The notes beneath the pieces were generated by a model. It had not been told where the DNA came from. It worked only from the letters and a program-made list of their open reading frames with translations, and searched no databases. From Phytohabitans flavus (GTDB lineage Bacteria; Actinomycetota; Actinomycetes; Mycobacteriales; Micromonosporaceae): DNA of 64,000 nt. The first letter of the stretch is position 1; every line of letters starts with the position of its first letter. The translations under genes and the position numbers were made by a program. This document shows, in pieces, positions 23,801 to 34,561 of the stretch. The stretch spans positions 914,001 to 978,000 of the forward strand of contig NZ_AP022870.1 in NCBI RefSeq assembly GCF_011764545.1, written 5' to 3'.

Positions 23801-26800
23801 CGGCTTGTCGTGGTGACCCGGGCAGGCGTCCTGGTCGGCGCCGACGAGGGAGTGGACGTGGCGGTGGCTCCCGTGTGGGGTCTGCTGCGGTCGGCGCAGT
23901 CGGAGCATCCGGGCCGGGTTGTGCTTGTCGATGTGGACGGTGACCCGGCCTCGGCGGGTCTGATTCCGCTGCTGGCGGCCGGTGATGAGCCGCAGGTTGC
24001 GGTCCGTGGTGGTCGCCTGTGGGTGCCGCGTCTGGAACGCGTGCCTGTTGCGGGCGCCGATTGGCTTCTGGAGGTTTCGGCCGACGGCACGTTGGACGGT
24101 ATGCGCCTGGGCCCCGCGCCGGAGGCGGCCGTGTTGGAGCCCGGTCAGGTGCGGATCACGATCCGGGCCGGTGGGATGAACTTCCGCGACGTGATGATCG
24201 CGTTGGGCATGTACCCAGACCCGGCCGTGCTCGGTTCCGAGGGCGCCGGCGTGGTCGTGGAGGTCGGCCCGGAGGTCACCGAGTGGTCGGTGGGTGACCG
24301 GGTGATGGGCATGTTCTCCGGCGCCTTCGGGACGGCGGCGGTGGCCGACGCTCGGATGATCGCCCGGATTCCGGACGGCTGGTCGTACGCGACGGCGGCG
24401 TCAGTTCCGATCGTGTTTTTGACCGCCTATTACGCCCTGGTCGATCTGACCGATCTCAAGTCGGGGGAGACGATCCTGATCCATGCCGGTACGGGTGGTG
24501 TGGGTATGGCGGCTACTCAGTTGGCCCGGCACTTGGGTGCGAACGTGTTGACCACGGCGAGTAGGGCGAAGTGGCCGGTGTTGCACGAGCTCGGGTTTAC
24601 ACCGGAGCGGATCGCGTCGTCGCGGGATCTGGACTTCGAGCAGGCGTTCATGGACACCACGGGCGGTCGTGGTGTGGATGTGGTGCTCAACGCGTTGGCT
24701 GGCCCGTTCGTGGACGCGTCGCTGCGGCTGCTGCCGAGGGGTGGCCGGTTCGCGGAGATGGGTAAGACCGACAAGCGTGACCCCGCCCAGGTCGCGAAGG
24801 AGCATCCGGGTGTCGCCTACCGGGCGTTCGACCTCTCGGAGGCTGGGCCGGAGCGGATCGGCCAGATGCTGGCCCAGTTGCTCGACCTCTTCGACCAGGG
24901 TGTGCTCAACCCGCTGCCCGTGCGCGGCTGGGACATCCATCAAGCTCAGGACGCGTTCCGTTACATGTCCGCCGCCAAGCACATCGGCAAGGTCGTCCTG
25001 ACGGTGCCGGCCGGCTGGTCCGGGGACGGGACCGTGCTGGTTACGGGCGGGACCGGTGGTTTGGGTGCGGTGGTGGCCAGGCATCTGGCGGCGACGCATC
25101 GAGTGCCGCACCTGCTGCTGGCCAGTCGTTCGGGACCGGCCGCGGAGGGTGTCGAGGAGTTGGTGGCCGAGCTGGCCGGTTACGGTAGCCGGGCGACCGT
25201 GGTGGCCTGCGACGTCACCGACCGGGAACAGATCGCCGATCTGCTCGCCCACGTTCCGCAGGATCAGCCGTTGCGGGCGGTGGTCCACGCGGCGGGTGTG
25301 CTCGACGACGGGCTGGTGGAGTCGTTGACGCCGGAGCGGTTGCGGGCGGTGCTCAAGCCGAAGGTCGACGCGGCATGGCATCTGCACGAGTTGACCGCGT
25401 CGCTTCAGCTGGACAACTTCGTCATGTTCTCGTCTGCGGCGGCCGTGTTCGGGGCAGCTGGGCAGGGCAATTACGCGGCCGGCAACGCGTTCCTGGATGC
25501 CCTCGCGGTGCACCGGCGCAGCCGTAACCTGCCTGCTGTTTCGCTGGCGTGGGGTATGTGGGCGACCAGGTCGGGGATGACCGCGCACCTGTCGGATGCC
25601 GACTTTGCGCGGGTTGCTCGGGCTGGTGGTGCCCTTGACGAGGCAGAGGCGTTGACTCTGCTGGACCAGGCCCTCACCACGGGGTGGGCGAACGTGGTCC
25701 CCGCCCGTCTCGACGTGGCCGGGATCCGCAACCAGGCCGGCGCGAGCGTCCCGGCGCTGCTGCGCGGGCTGATCAAACCGGCCCGGCGCGCCGCGACCAC
25801 GGTCGCCGTGGACACCGACAGCCTGGCCGGGCAGCTGGCCCGGCTCACGCCGGCTCAGCAGCAGGAGCACCTGCTCACCGTGGTGCGTACCCACACCGCC
25901 GCGATCCTCGGTCACGCCGGCCCGGACACGATCCCGCCGGAGCAGTCGTTCAACAACCTCGGCCTGGACTCGCTCACCGCTGTCGAGCTGCGCAACGCGC
26001 TCAACAGCACCACCGGGCAGCGGCTGCCCGCCACGCTGATCTTCGACTACCCCAACCCGAGCGCCCTCGCCGAATACCTGCGAAACCTCGTCGTCGGCGC
26101 CGCCAAGGACAGCGCGGTCGAGGCCGCACGCACCACCCGGAGTGCCTCGGACACCGAAGAGCCCATCGCCATCGTCGGCATGAGCTGCCGCTTCCCCGGC
26201 GGCGTCAACTCGCCGGAAGACCTGTGGCGGATGCTCGCCGACGGCGCCGACGGGCTCTCCGCCTTCCCCACCGACCGCGGCTGGGACCTCGGTTCGCTGC
26301 TCGACCCCGACCCGTCACAGCCGGGCCGCAGCGCCACCGGGATCGGCGGGTTCGTCACCGACCCGGCCGGCTTCGACTCGGCGTTCTTCGGCATCAGCCC
26401 GCGCGAGGCGCTCGCCATGGACCCGCAGCAGCGGCTGCTGCTGGAAGCCTCGTGGGAGGCGCTCGAACGCTCCGGCGTCGACCCCGCCCGCCTGCACGGC
26501 GGCCAGACCGGCGTCTTCATCGGCACCAGCACCCACGACTACGCGGCCCTGCTCGCCATGACGCCGGCCAGCGAGGGCTACATGGTGACCGGCACCGGCG
26601 CCGCGGTCATGTCCGGCCGGATCGCGTACACGTTCGGCCTGGAGGGGCCGGCCGTCTCCGTGGACACGGCGTGCTCGTCGTCGCTGGTGGCGTTGCATCT
26701 AGCGGCGCAGGCGCTGCGGCAGGGCGAGTGTGACCTCGCGCTGGCCGGTGGTGTGACGGTGATGTCGACGCCGGGCGCGTTCGTGGAGTTCTCCCGGCAA

Positions 26801-29800
26801 GGTGGTCTGGCCTTTGACGGCCGGTGCAAGGCGTTCGCGGCGGGCGCCGACGGTACGGGCTGGGCCGAGGGCGTCGGTGTGCTGGTGGTGGAGCGGCTGT
26901 CGGATGCCCGGGCCAAGGGACATCACGTGCTGGCGGTGCTGCGTGGAAGTGCGGTCAACCAGGACGGTGCCAGCAACGGCCTCACCGCGCCGAACGGCCC
27001 GTCGCAGGAGCGCGTGATCCGCCAAGCCCTCGCCAGTGCGCGGCTAACCCCGTCCGATGTGGACGCTGTCGAAGCCCACGGCACGGGCACGCGGTTGGGT
27101 GATCCGATCGAGGCGCAGGCGTTGTTGGCCACGTATGGGCAGGGTCGTGAGCGTCCGCTGTGGTTGGGCTCGGTGAAGTCGAACATCGGGCACACCCAGG
27201 CTGCTGCTGGTGTGGCTGGGATCATCAAGATGGTGATGGCGATGCGGCACGGGACGTTGCCGCGCACACTGCACGTGGACGCGCCGACGCCTGAGGTGGA
27301 CTGGTCGGCCGGAAACGTCGAGCTGCTCGCCGAGCCGGTGCAGTGGGCGGCGAACGGCCGGCCGCGCCGGGCTGGTGTCTCGTCGTTCGGGGTCAGTGGC
27401 ACCAACGCGCACGTAATCCTGGAGGAGGGTGACGCCCCGGCTCCTTCAGCGGCGCAAGACACGGCACCGGTGGTGCCATGGCTTGTGTCAGGCAAGACCG
27501 AAGAGGCGCTGAAGGCACAGCTCGTCCAGTTGGCGTCGTTCACGGCGGATACTGATGTGCGGCCGATGGACGTGGCGTACACGTTGGCGACCGCCCGGAC
27601 CCGGTTCGCGCATCGGGCATACGCGGTCGGCTCCACTATGGAGGACCTGCGGTTTTCGACCGGCGTGACAGCAAACCGGTCGGGTCGCCTGGCCGTGGTG
27701 TTCACGGGTCAGGGTTCGCAGCGGCTGGGTATGGGCCGGCAGTTGCATGGTGTGCTGCCGGTGTTCACTGCCAGGTTTGACGAGGTGTGTGCCGCGTTCG
27801 ACGGTTTGCTGCCGCGTCCGCTGGCGGAGGTGATGTGGTCCGACGTCGATGCGTTGGGTCAGACCCTGTTTGCGCAGCCGGCGATCTTCGCGGTCGAGGT
27901 GGCCCTGTTTGCCCAGTTCGAGGCGTGGGGTGTGAGCCCCGATTTCGTGGCGGGTCATTCGATTGGTCAGATCGCGGCGTCCTATGTGTCGGGTGTCTTC
28001 GATCTGGCGGATGCGGCTCGTCTGGTGGCGGCGCGTTCGACGTTGATGCAGGCACTACCTGCTGGCGGGGCGATGCTCGCGGTCCGCGCCAACGAGGACG
28101 AGGTCCTGCCGCACCTGACCGATCTGGTGTCGGTGGCGGCGGTGAACGGGCCGACCTCGGTCGTCGTGGCCGGTGATGCCGCACAGGTCGAGGCTCTGGA
28201 GTCGCGCTGGAAGGGTGAGGGCCGCAAGGTCAAGCGGCTGACGGTGTCGCACGCGTTCCACTCGCCGTTGATGGATCCGATGCTGGACGACTTTGCCGCC
28301 GCCCTGGCCGATGTGACGTTCCGGGAGCCGTTGCTGCCGTTCGCGGAGCCGGTGGACACGGTCGACTATTGGGTGCGGCATGTGCGGCAGCCGGTTCGTT
28401 TCGCTGACACGGTCTCCTGGCTGGCTGAGCAGGGGGTCGGCACGTTCCTGGAACTCGGGCCCGAGGGTGTGTTGACCGCGCTGATCCCGAGTCGAGGCAG
28501 GACGCTGTCGCGGTCGCATCGCTGCGCGGGGATCGGGACGAGGTCGAGGCCGCTGTCACGGCGTTGGCCGGGCTGCACAGCCACGGTGTCGACGTCGACT
28601 GGGACGCCTTCTTCGCCCCGTACACGCCGCGGATCGTCGACGTCCCCACGTACGCGTTCCAACGGTCGCGGTACTGGCCGGAGCTGTCTGGCGTGCAAAT
28701 GGCTGGCTCGGCGGTCGGGTTGGGTCAGTCGGCCGCGGACCATCCGTTGCTGGGTGCCGCGGTGAGCCTGGCCGACGGTGACGGTGTGGTGCTGACCGGC
28801 CGCCTGTCGCTGTCGACGCACCCGTGGCTGGCCGACCACGTCGTGGGTGGCGCGGTGTGGCTGCCGGGTACGGCGTTTGTGGAGATGGCGGTCCGGGCTG
28901 GTGACGAGGTCGGTGCCGATCTGCTCGAAGAGCTGACCCTCGAGGCGCCGTTGGTGCTGCCCGAGCGGGGTGCGGTCCAGGTGCAGGTGACCGTCGGCGC
29001 GGCGGACGAGCAGGGCCGCTACCCGCTGTCGGTCCACTCCCGCCCTGAAGCCACGGACGGCGAGTGGCTGCGGCACGCTTCCGGCACGCTCGCCAGCATC
29101 CCGGCCACCCCGCGCCCGAGGTGCCGAGCCACTGGCCGCCGGCCGGCGCGGAGTCGGTATCCGTCGACGAGATCTACCCGGCGTTGGCGGCGATCGGGCT
29201 GTCGTACGGGCCGGTCTTCCAGGGCATCCAGGCGGTGTGGAAGGCCGGCGACGACCTGTTCGCGGAGGTGGCCCTGCTGCAGTCGGCGGTGGATCAGGCG
29301 GGTCGGTTCGGGTTGCACCCGGCCTTGTTGGATGCGGCGCTGCACGCGTTGAACGTCAGCGGCTGGGACGGCCCTGGTTTGGCGGGTGTGCCGTTCGAAT
29401 GGCGGGGCGTACAGCTGCACGCCGCCGGCGCCGGGAGCCTGCGCGTACGCCTCTCCCGGGCAGCCGGCGGCGGCATCACGCTTGCCGTGGCGGACGCCTC
29501 AGGTATGGCTGTCGCGTCGGTGGAGTCGCTGGTGTTGCGGGCCGTCACCGCCGCACCCGCCGCGGCCGGCTCCGACTCGCTGTTCCGGGTTGACTGGCGT
29601 GAGGTGCCGCTGCCGGAACACGCCCCGGCCGAGTCGGTGGTCGTGGTGGGTGCTGGACTGCCCGGCCTGGACGTGCCGGCGATAGCGGACCCGACCGAGG
29701 CCACCGGCGTGGTCGTCCTGCCCGTGGCGGCGACGCCAGGCACCGATGTGGCCGGTGAGGCGCATCGCGTGGCCGAGGACGTGCTGGGCGTCGTACGCGA

Positions 29801-32800
29801 TTGGCTGTCCGGCCCCGGTGAGCGGCTTGTGGTGGTGACCCGGGGCGGTGTGTCGGTCGGTTCCGATGCGGACGTCGACGTGGCGGTGGCTCCCGTGTGG
29901 GGTTTGCTGCGGTCGGCGCAGTCGGAGCATCCGGGCCGGGTTGTGCTTGTCGATGTGGACGGTGACCCGGCCTCGGCCGGCCTGATTCCTGTGTTGGCGG
30001 CCGGTGACGAGCCGCAGGTTGCGGTCCGTGGTGGTCGCCTGTGGGTGCCGCGCCTGGAACGCGTGCCCGCTGCGGGCGCCGGCTGGGTCCTGGAGGTCTC
30101 GGCCGACGGCACGCTGGACGGTATGCGCCTGGCCCCGGCACCGGAGGCGGCCGCGTTGGAGCCCGGTCAGGTGCGGATCGCGATCCGGGCCGGTGGGATG
30201 AACTTCCGCGACGTGATGATCGCGCTGGGCATGTACCCAGACCCGGCCGTGCTCGGCTCCGAGGGCGCCGGCGTGGTCGTGGAGATCGGCCCGGAGGTCA
30301 CCGAGTGGTCGGTGGGTGACCGGGTGATGGGCATGTTCTCCGGTGCCTTCGGGACGGCGGCTGTCGCCGACGCTCGGATGATCGCGAAGATCCCGGACGG
30401 CTGGTCGTACGCCACGGCGGCGTCGATCCCGCTCGTGTTCCTGACCGCCTACTACGCACTCGTGGACCTGACCGAACTCAAGTCGGGGGAGACGATCCTG
30501 ATCCACGCCGGCACCGGCGGTGTCGGTATGGCGGCCACCCAGTTGGCCCGCCACCTGGGCGCTGACGTGCTGACCACGGCGAGTAAGGCGAAGTGGCCGG
30601 TGCTGCACGAACTCGGGTTCAGCGGCGAGCAGATCGCCTCGTCGCGTGATCTGGACTTCGAGCAGGCGTTCATGGACACCACGCAGGGCCGTGGTGTGGA
30701 CGTGGTGCTCAACGCGCTGGCCGGCCCGTTCGTGGACGCCTCGCTGCGGCTGCTGCCAAGGGGCGGCCGGTTCGCCGAGATGGGTAAGACCGACAAGCGG
30801 GACCCGGCCCAGGTCGCTTGGGAGCATCCGGGTGTCGTCTACCGGGCGTTTGACCTGGTGGAGGCCGGGCCGGAGCGGGTCGGTCAGATGCTGGCCCACC
30901 TTATGGAGTTGTTCGCCAACGGAACCCTGACGCCGTTGCCGGTGCGTGGTTGGGACATCCATCAGGCCCAGGACGCCTTCCGTTACATGTCCGCCGCCAA
31001 GCACATCGGCAAGGTGGTCCTGACCGTGCCGGCCGGCTGGTCCGCGGACGGGACCGTGCTGATCACCGGTGCGACCGGTGGCCTGGGTGCGGTAGTGGCC
31101 AGGCATCTCGCGGCCACGCACCGAGTGCCGCACCTGCTGCTGGCCAGCCGCTCGGGACCGGCCGCCGAGGGTGTCGAAGAGCTGGTGGCCGAACTGGCCG
31201 GTTACGGCAGCCGAGCGACCGTGGTGGCCTGCGACGTCACCGACCGGGAACAGATCGTGGCCCTGCTCACCCACATTCCGGAGGACCAGCCGTTGCGGGC
31301 AGTGATCCACGCGGCAGGGGTGCTCGACGACGGCTTGGTGGAGTCGCTGACGCCGGAGCGGCTGCAGGCCGTGCTCAAGCCGAAGGTCGACGCGGCATGG
31401 CACCTGCACGAATTGACCGCGCCCCTTCAGCTGGACAACTTCGTCATGTTCTCGTCCGTGGCGGCCGTGTTCGGCGCGGCCGGGCAAGGCAACTACGCGG
31501 CCGGCAACGCCTTCCTGGACGCCCTCGCCACCCACCGGCGGACCCGTAACCTGCCCGCCGTCTCGCTCGCCTGGGGCATGTGGGCGGAGGAGCGGGGATG
31601 GGCGGCCGCCTCGCCGACAACGAGCGCGGCCGCATCGCCCGCACCGCCGGCGCACTCGGCAACGACGAGGCACTCGCCCTGCTCGACAAGGCCCTCACCA
31701 GCGGGTACGCCAACCTCGTACCCACGAAACTGGACCTGTCGGGGCTCCGGGCGCAGGCAGGCAGTCACGGCGTACCCCCGCTGCTGCAAGGTCTCGTGCG
31801 GCCACCCGCGCGTCGCGGGACCAGCGGGGCCACCGCGGCGGCCGGCGGCCGTTCGCTCACCGACCGGCTCTCCGGGCTGGCCCGGGCGGAGCAGGATCGC
31901 GTGCTGCTCGACCTCGTACGGGCGGAGGCGGCGGCGGTGCTCGGACACGCCCACGCGGACGTGATCAAGCCGGAGAGCGAGTTCGTCGAGCTGGGCTTCG
32001 ACTCGCTGACCTCGGTCGAGCTGCGCAACCGGCTCAACGCGGCCACCGGGCTGCGGCTCTCCGCGGCGGCGATCTTCGACGACTCGTCGTCACCGCAGGC
32101 GCTCGCCACCTACCTGGCAGGTCAGCTCGACCTGCCGGAGACGGCACCCGCCGCCGAGGAGGATGGCGGGACGAACGCCACCATCGCGCGCATGTTCATC
32201 GAGGGCACCGAGCGCGGCAAGATCGAGGAGTCGTTCGAGATGGTACGGGCCATCGCGCGCCTCCAGCCGGCCTTCGACACACCCGAGGAGTTGACCGACC
32301 CGCCGCGCCCGCTCGAGCTGGCTCGCGGCCCCGCGGTGCCGCACCTGCTCTGCCTGCCCTCGTTCAGTCCGGCGTCCGGCCCGCACGAGTACGTGAACCT
32401 CGCAGCCCACTTCCAGGGCGTCCGCAACGTGTCGGTGCTGCCCGAGCCGGGCTTCGTCAGCGGGCAACTGCTGCCCGGCAACCTGGACGCGCTCGTCCGG
32501 TTCCAGGCCGAGGCGGCGCTGCGGTGCGCCGACGGGCAGCCGTTCGCGCTGGTCGGGCGGTCCGCGTCGGGCCTGCTCGCACACGCCGTCGCGACCCACC
32601 TCGAAGCGGCCGGCGTGAAACCGGCGGCGGTCATCATGCTCGACACGTACTTCTCCGAGCGGGCCGGGGAGATGGGCGTCGGCGAGATCGCCGTCCGGGC
32701 GATGGTCGGCCGGGAGAGCCGGTCGTCGCTGTTCAGCGACACCCGCATCATCGCGGTCGGCGGCTACATGAACGCCCTGAACGAATGGACACCCGGGGAC

Positions 32801-33007
32801 CTGGCCGCACCGACGGTGCTGCTGCGGGCGTCCGCACCGTTCTCCGAGGAGCTCGCCGAGTCGGCGGGCGACGAGGGCGACTGGCGTTCCTCGATGGATC
32901 TTCCGCACGTCCTGGTGGATGTGCCCGGCAACCACTTCTCGATGTTGGAGAACGAATCCGCCTCGACCGCGCAGGCAATCAGCGAATGGCTGTCCACTCA
33001 GGACTAA
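14897..33007 (+). CDS. Type I modular PKS, three modules plus terminal thioesterase (frame broken six times)
   Basis: The last synthase of the assembly line, 6038 residues after restoring six missing bases (near 15828-15831, 16234-16236, 23579-23583, 28486-28488, 29108-29111, 31594-31597). It starts at ATG 14897 with a docking coiled coil ([20 protein letters not shown]) and stops with TAA at 33005-33007. Order: KS-AT-DH*-KR-ACP, KS-AT-DH-ER-KR-ACP, KS-AT-DH-ER-KR-ACP-TE, where DH* is degenerate. All three KS domains keep the Cys-His-His triad; all three AT domains have HAFH (malonyl). The two ER domains share GMNFRDV and the NADPH loop [11 protein letters not shown]. The thioesterase ends the chain, most simply by macrolactonisation, though hydrolysis cannot be excluded. 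The stop codon overlaps a strong ribosome binding site for the monooxygenase downstream. Confidence 0.93.
14995..20065 (+). other. PKS module 4 of the window: KS-AT(malonyl)-DH(inactive)-KR-ACP
   Basis: Approximate domains: KS 14995-16270, AT 16598-17500, DH-like 17640-18400, KR 19000-19700, ACP 19845-20065. The DH fold is recognisable ([20 protein letters not shown]) but three functional elements are gone. The catalytic His is Arg ([13 protein letters not shown] where active copies read DHxxxGxxxxP). The YGPxFQG segment is deleted, so GAEAVPVE runs almost straight into VWRRGDD. LLDAALH has become LLEAVLS, losing the Asp and His. The KR is intact with a VDD form of the B-type motif and Ser-Tyr-Asn. 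Expected result: the hydroxyl is retained. Codons end mostly in C, like module 1. Confidence 0.85.
20130..26085 (+). other. PKS module 5 of the window: KS-AT(malonyl)-DH-ER-KR-ACP, fully reducing
   Basis: Approximate domains: KS 20130-21395, AT 21655-22555, DH 22720-23510, ER 24085-25005, KR 25025-25735, ACP 25850-26085. The DH is intact: [19 protein letters not shown], and LLDAALH. The ER has [16 protein letters not shown], the NADPH loop [11 protein letters not shown] and a normal C-terminal half. The KR has LDD (B-type), which suits a following dehydration. Expected result: a methylene. The ER-KR half is nearly identical to that of the next module. Confidence 0.87.
26155..32115 (+). other. 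PKS module 6 of the window: KS-AT(malonyl)-DH-ER-KR-ACP, fully reducing
   Basis: Approximate domains: KS 26155-27425, AT 27690-28585, DH 28735-29545, ER 30100-31015, KR 31040-31740, ACP 31885-32115. The DH motifs ([25 protein letters not shown]), ER motifs ([18 protein letters not shown]) and KR motifs (LDD, Ser-Tyr-Asn) are all present, so full reduction is expected. Three of the six frame breaks of this gene fall here. The ACP ([14 protein letters not shown]) is unlike those of the neighbouring modules and leads directly into the thioesterase. Confidence 0.87.
32325..32990 (+). other. Terminal thioesterase domain of the PKS
   Basis: An alpha/beta-hydrolase thioesterase that should take the finished chain from the last ACP and release it. 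The nucleophile elbow reads GRSASG (Ser codon 32561-32563). The usual pattern is GxSxG, so the last Gly is Ser here. The acidic residue is probably the Asp of IMLDTY, and the general base the His of GNHFSML. The domain follows the ACP after a ~60-residue linker (about 32120-32320) and fills the rest of the protein. Its identity is clear from position and fold pattern; lactone versus acid product is not decided by sequence. Confidence 0.87.
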
Positions 33008-33018
33008 GGAGGTAACGG

Positions 33019-34223
33019 ATGAAGATTGTCATCATCGGCGCAGGGGTCGGCGGACTTGCCTCCGCGGTCGGCCTCGCCGGCGCCGGGCACGAGGTGCAGG
33101 TGTACGAGCAGGCTCCCGAGCTGCGGGTCGGCGGCAACGGCATGATCGTGTGGCCGAGCGGCGCCTCGATCCTCGGCGAGTTCGGCATCCCGTACGACGA
33201 GATCGGCCAGCCGATGAACGTCACGAACACGCGCATCTTCATGGGCTTCACCGTCGCCCGGATCGACTGGTCGAAGGTGGGCCAGCAGTACGGCGCGCCG
33301 CCGATCCTCGCCCGGCGCGGCAAGATCATCGAACGCCTCGCCGAGCAGCTGCCCGAGGGCGCGCTGAAGCTCGGGCTCGGCTGCCGCAGCTTCGAAAACC
33401 GCACCTCCGGCGGCACCGAATCGGTGAAAGTCACGCTGACCGACGGGAGCAACGTCGAGGCCGACGTGCTGATCGGCGCCGACGGTCACCGCTCGTCGGT
33501 GCGCCGCGAGCTCTTCGGGGACAGCACGGCCGGGTACACCGGCTGGGCCGCCTGGCACGGCGTCACGCTCATGCCGCCGGACCTCAACCCGCCCAACGAA
33601 GTCAACGTCTACATGGGAGAGGCGGGGCTCGTCGCGCTGCACCCGCTCGGCGACGACCTGCTCTACTGGGCGTTCGAGACGCCGTGGCAGGACGGCGAGA
33701 CGCTGCCGCCCGGCGCGGTCGGGCCGGACGGCGTCACCAGCAGGTCCGAGTCGGCGGCTGCCAACCTGCGGGACCGGTTCGCGGCGTACGCCTCGCCGAT
33801 CCCCGAGCTGCTCGACATGGTCAAGGACGCCGACATCAACCTCTTCCCGTTCGTCCGGCATCGCGTCCTGCGGCAGTGGGGCGCGGGCGGGTCACCCTGG
33901 CCGGCGACGCGGCGCACGTCGTGCCGCCCCGGATGGGACAGGGCGCCAACCAGGCGCTCGAGGACGCGTGGATGCTGCGGCACGTCCTCGCGAACACCAC
34001 CGACGCGACCAAGGCCCTGCGCCGGTACGAGCGGACCCGGCGCGCGACGGTCCGGCGGATCTCGATGACCGCCAGGTTTGTCGACAGCAAGCTCGGCCCG
34101 AAGATCATGAAGCTTCTCTACGGCCGGAAGGGACCGGTCGACCGGGAGGCGGAGCACAAGGAGATCACCCGGTACAGCAACTACTTCGTCGAGCGGGACC
34201 GCCCCGCACCGGTCAAGGTGTGA
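33019..34223 (+). CDS. FAD-dependent monooxygenase, probable polyketide tailoring enzyme
   Basis: Class A flavoprotein monooxygenase (PHBH/UbiH-like fold) of 401 residues after one missing base is restored near 33889-33891. The N-terminus has the dinucleotide-binding GAGVGG, the middle has the DG motif (IGADGHRSSVRREL), and the part after the frame break has the GD motif (LAGDAAHVVPPRMGQG) that binds the flavin ribityl chain. Such enzymes use NAD(P)H and O2 to hydroxylate or epoxidise. The ATG is preceded by AAGGAGGT at 33006-33013, overlapping the PKS stop codon, so the gene is co-transcribed with and probably translationally coupled to the synthase. This supports a role in oxidising the polyketide, possibly at its alkene. 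The actual substrate is unknown. Confidence 0.85.
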
Positions 34224-34233
34224 CGTTTCTTTC

Positions 34234-34260
34234 GCGAGCGGCCCCACCGGGGCCGCTCGC
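34234..34260 (+). terminator. Hairpin terminator at the end of the PKS operon
   Basis: A perfect 12-bp stem (GCGAGCGGCCCC with GGGGCCGCTCGC) and a 3-base loop, starting 10 bases after the monooxygenase stop codon. The T-tract after it is weak, as is common in actinomycetes. It marks the 3' end of the cluster. Confidence 0.75.
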
Positions 34261-34328
34261 GTCTCTAGTGAGCTTTTGGAGTGGGGTGGCCTCGGCGTCT
34301 TCTCGCGGATAAAGATCCAAAACCAAGG

Positions 34329-34394
34329 AGATCGAGCTACCGCGACGTCCGCTGTGGTCCAGACCGTCGCTCCCGCGGCCTCACCCTCCGCCGT
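34329..34394 (-). repeat. Dispersed intergenic repeat, copy 1
   Basis: About 65 bp that match, in reverse orientation, the copies at 49014-49083 and 59084-59152. The core contains GGTCTGGACC-type and CCGCGG palindromic stretches. Similarity continues into a TTGG(A/T)TTTGGATCTTT-like edge shared with copy 2. Confidence 0.75.
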
Positions 34395-34561
34395 TGGGCA
34401 AGCTCACACCCCGGGTCGTGGTCGACCGAGCGCGACCTTCGCTGCCGGTCCGCGCCTGCGTACCCACCCTTACCCTCGTCCGACGGCGATCCCGGGTCGG
34501 GGTTGGGGGTTGGGCTTGGACCGCGGACCCGGCAGCGCAGACATCCCATGTGGATTTGTTG

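Larger units (their letters stand above)
34224..34561. other. Intergenic stretch between PKS cluster and IS110 element
   Basis: No convincing gene. It holds the terminator at 34234-34260, one reverse-oriented copy of the dispersed repeat at 34329-34394, and near 34530-34561 the probable downstream end of the IS110 element. Short open frames across 34276-34740 overlap the repeat and look like noise. Confidence 0.6.

Noticed and set aside
734..32935. Long open frames on the minus strand and in other frames across the PKS genes
   Set aside because: GC-rich coding DNA gives long shadow frames. These lack domain motifs and follow the third-position pattern of the real genes.
704..33007. PKS genes as pseudogenes or many small genes
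   Set aside because: All breaks are single missing bases in G/C runs, and catalytic residues are intact on both sides of each break.
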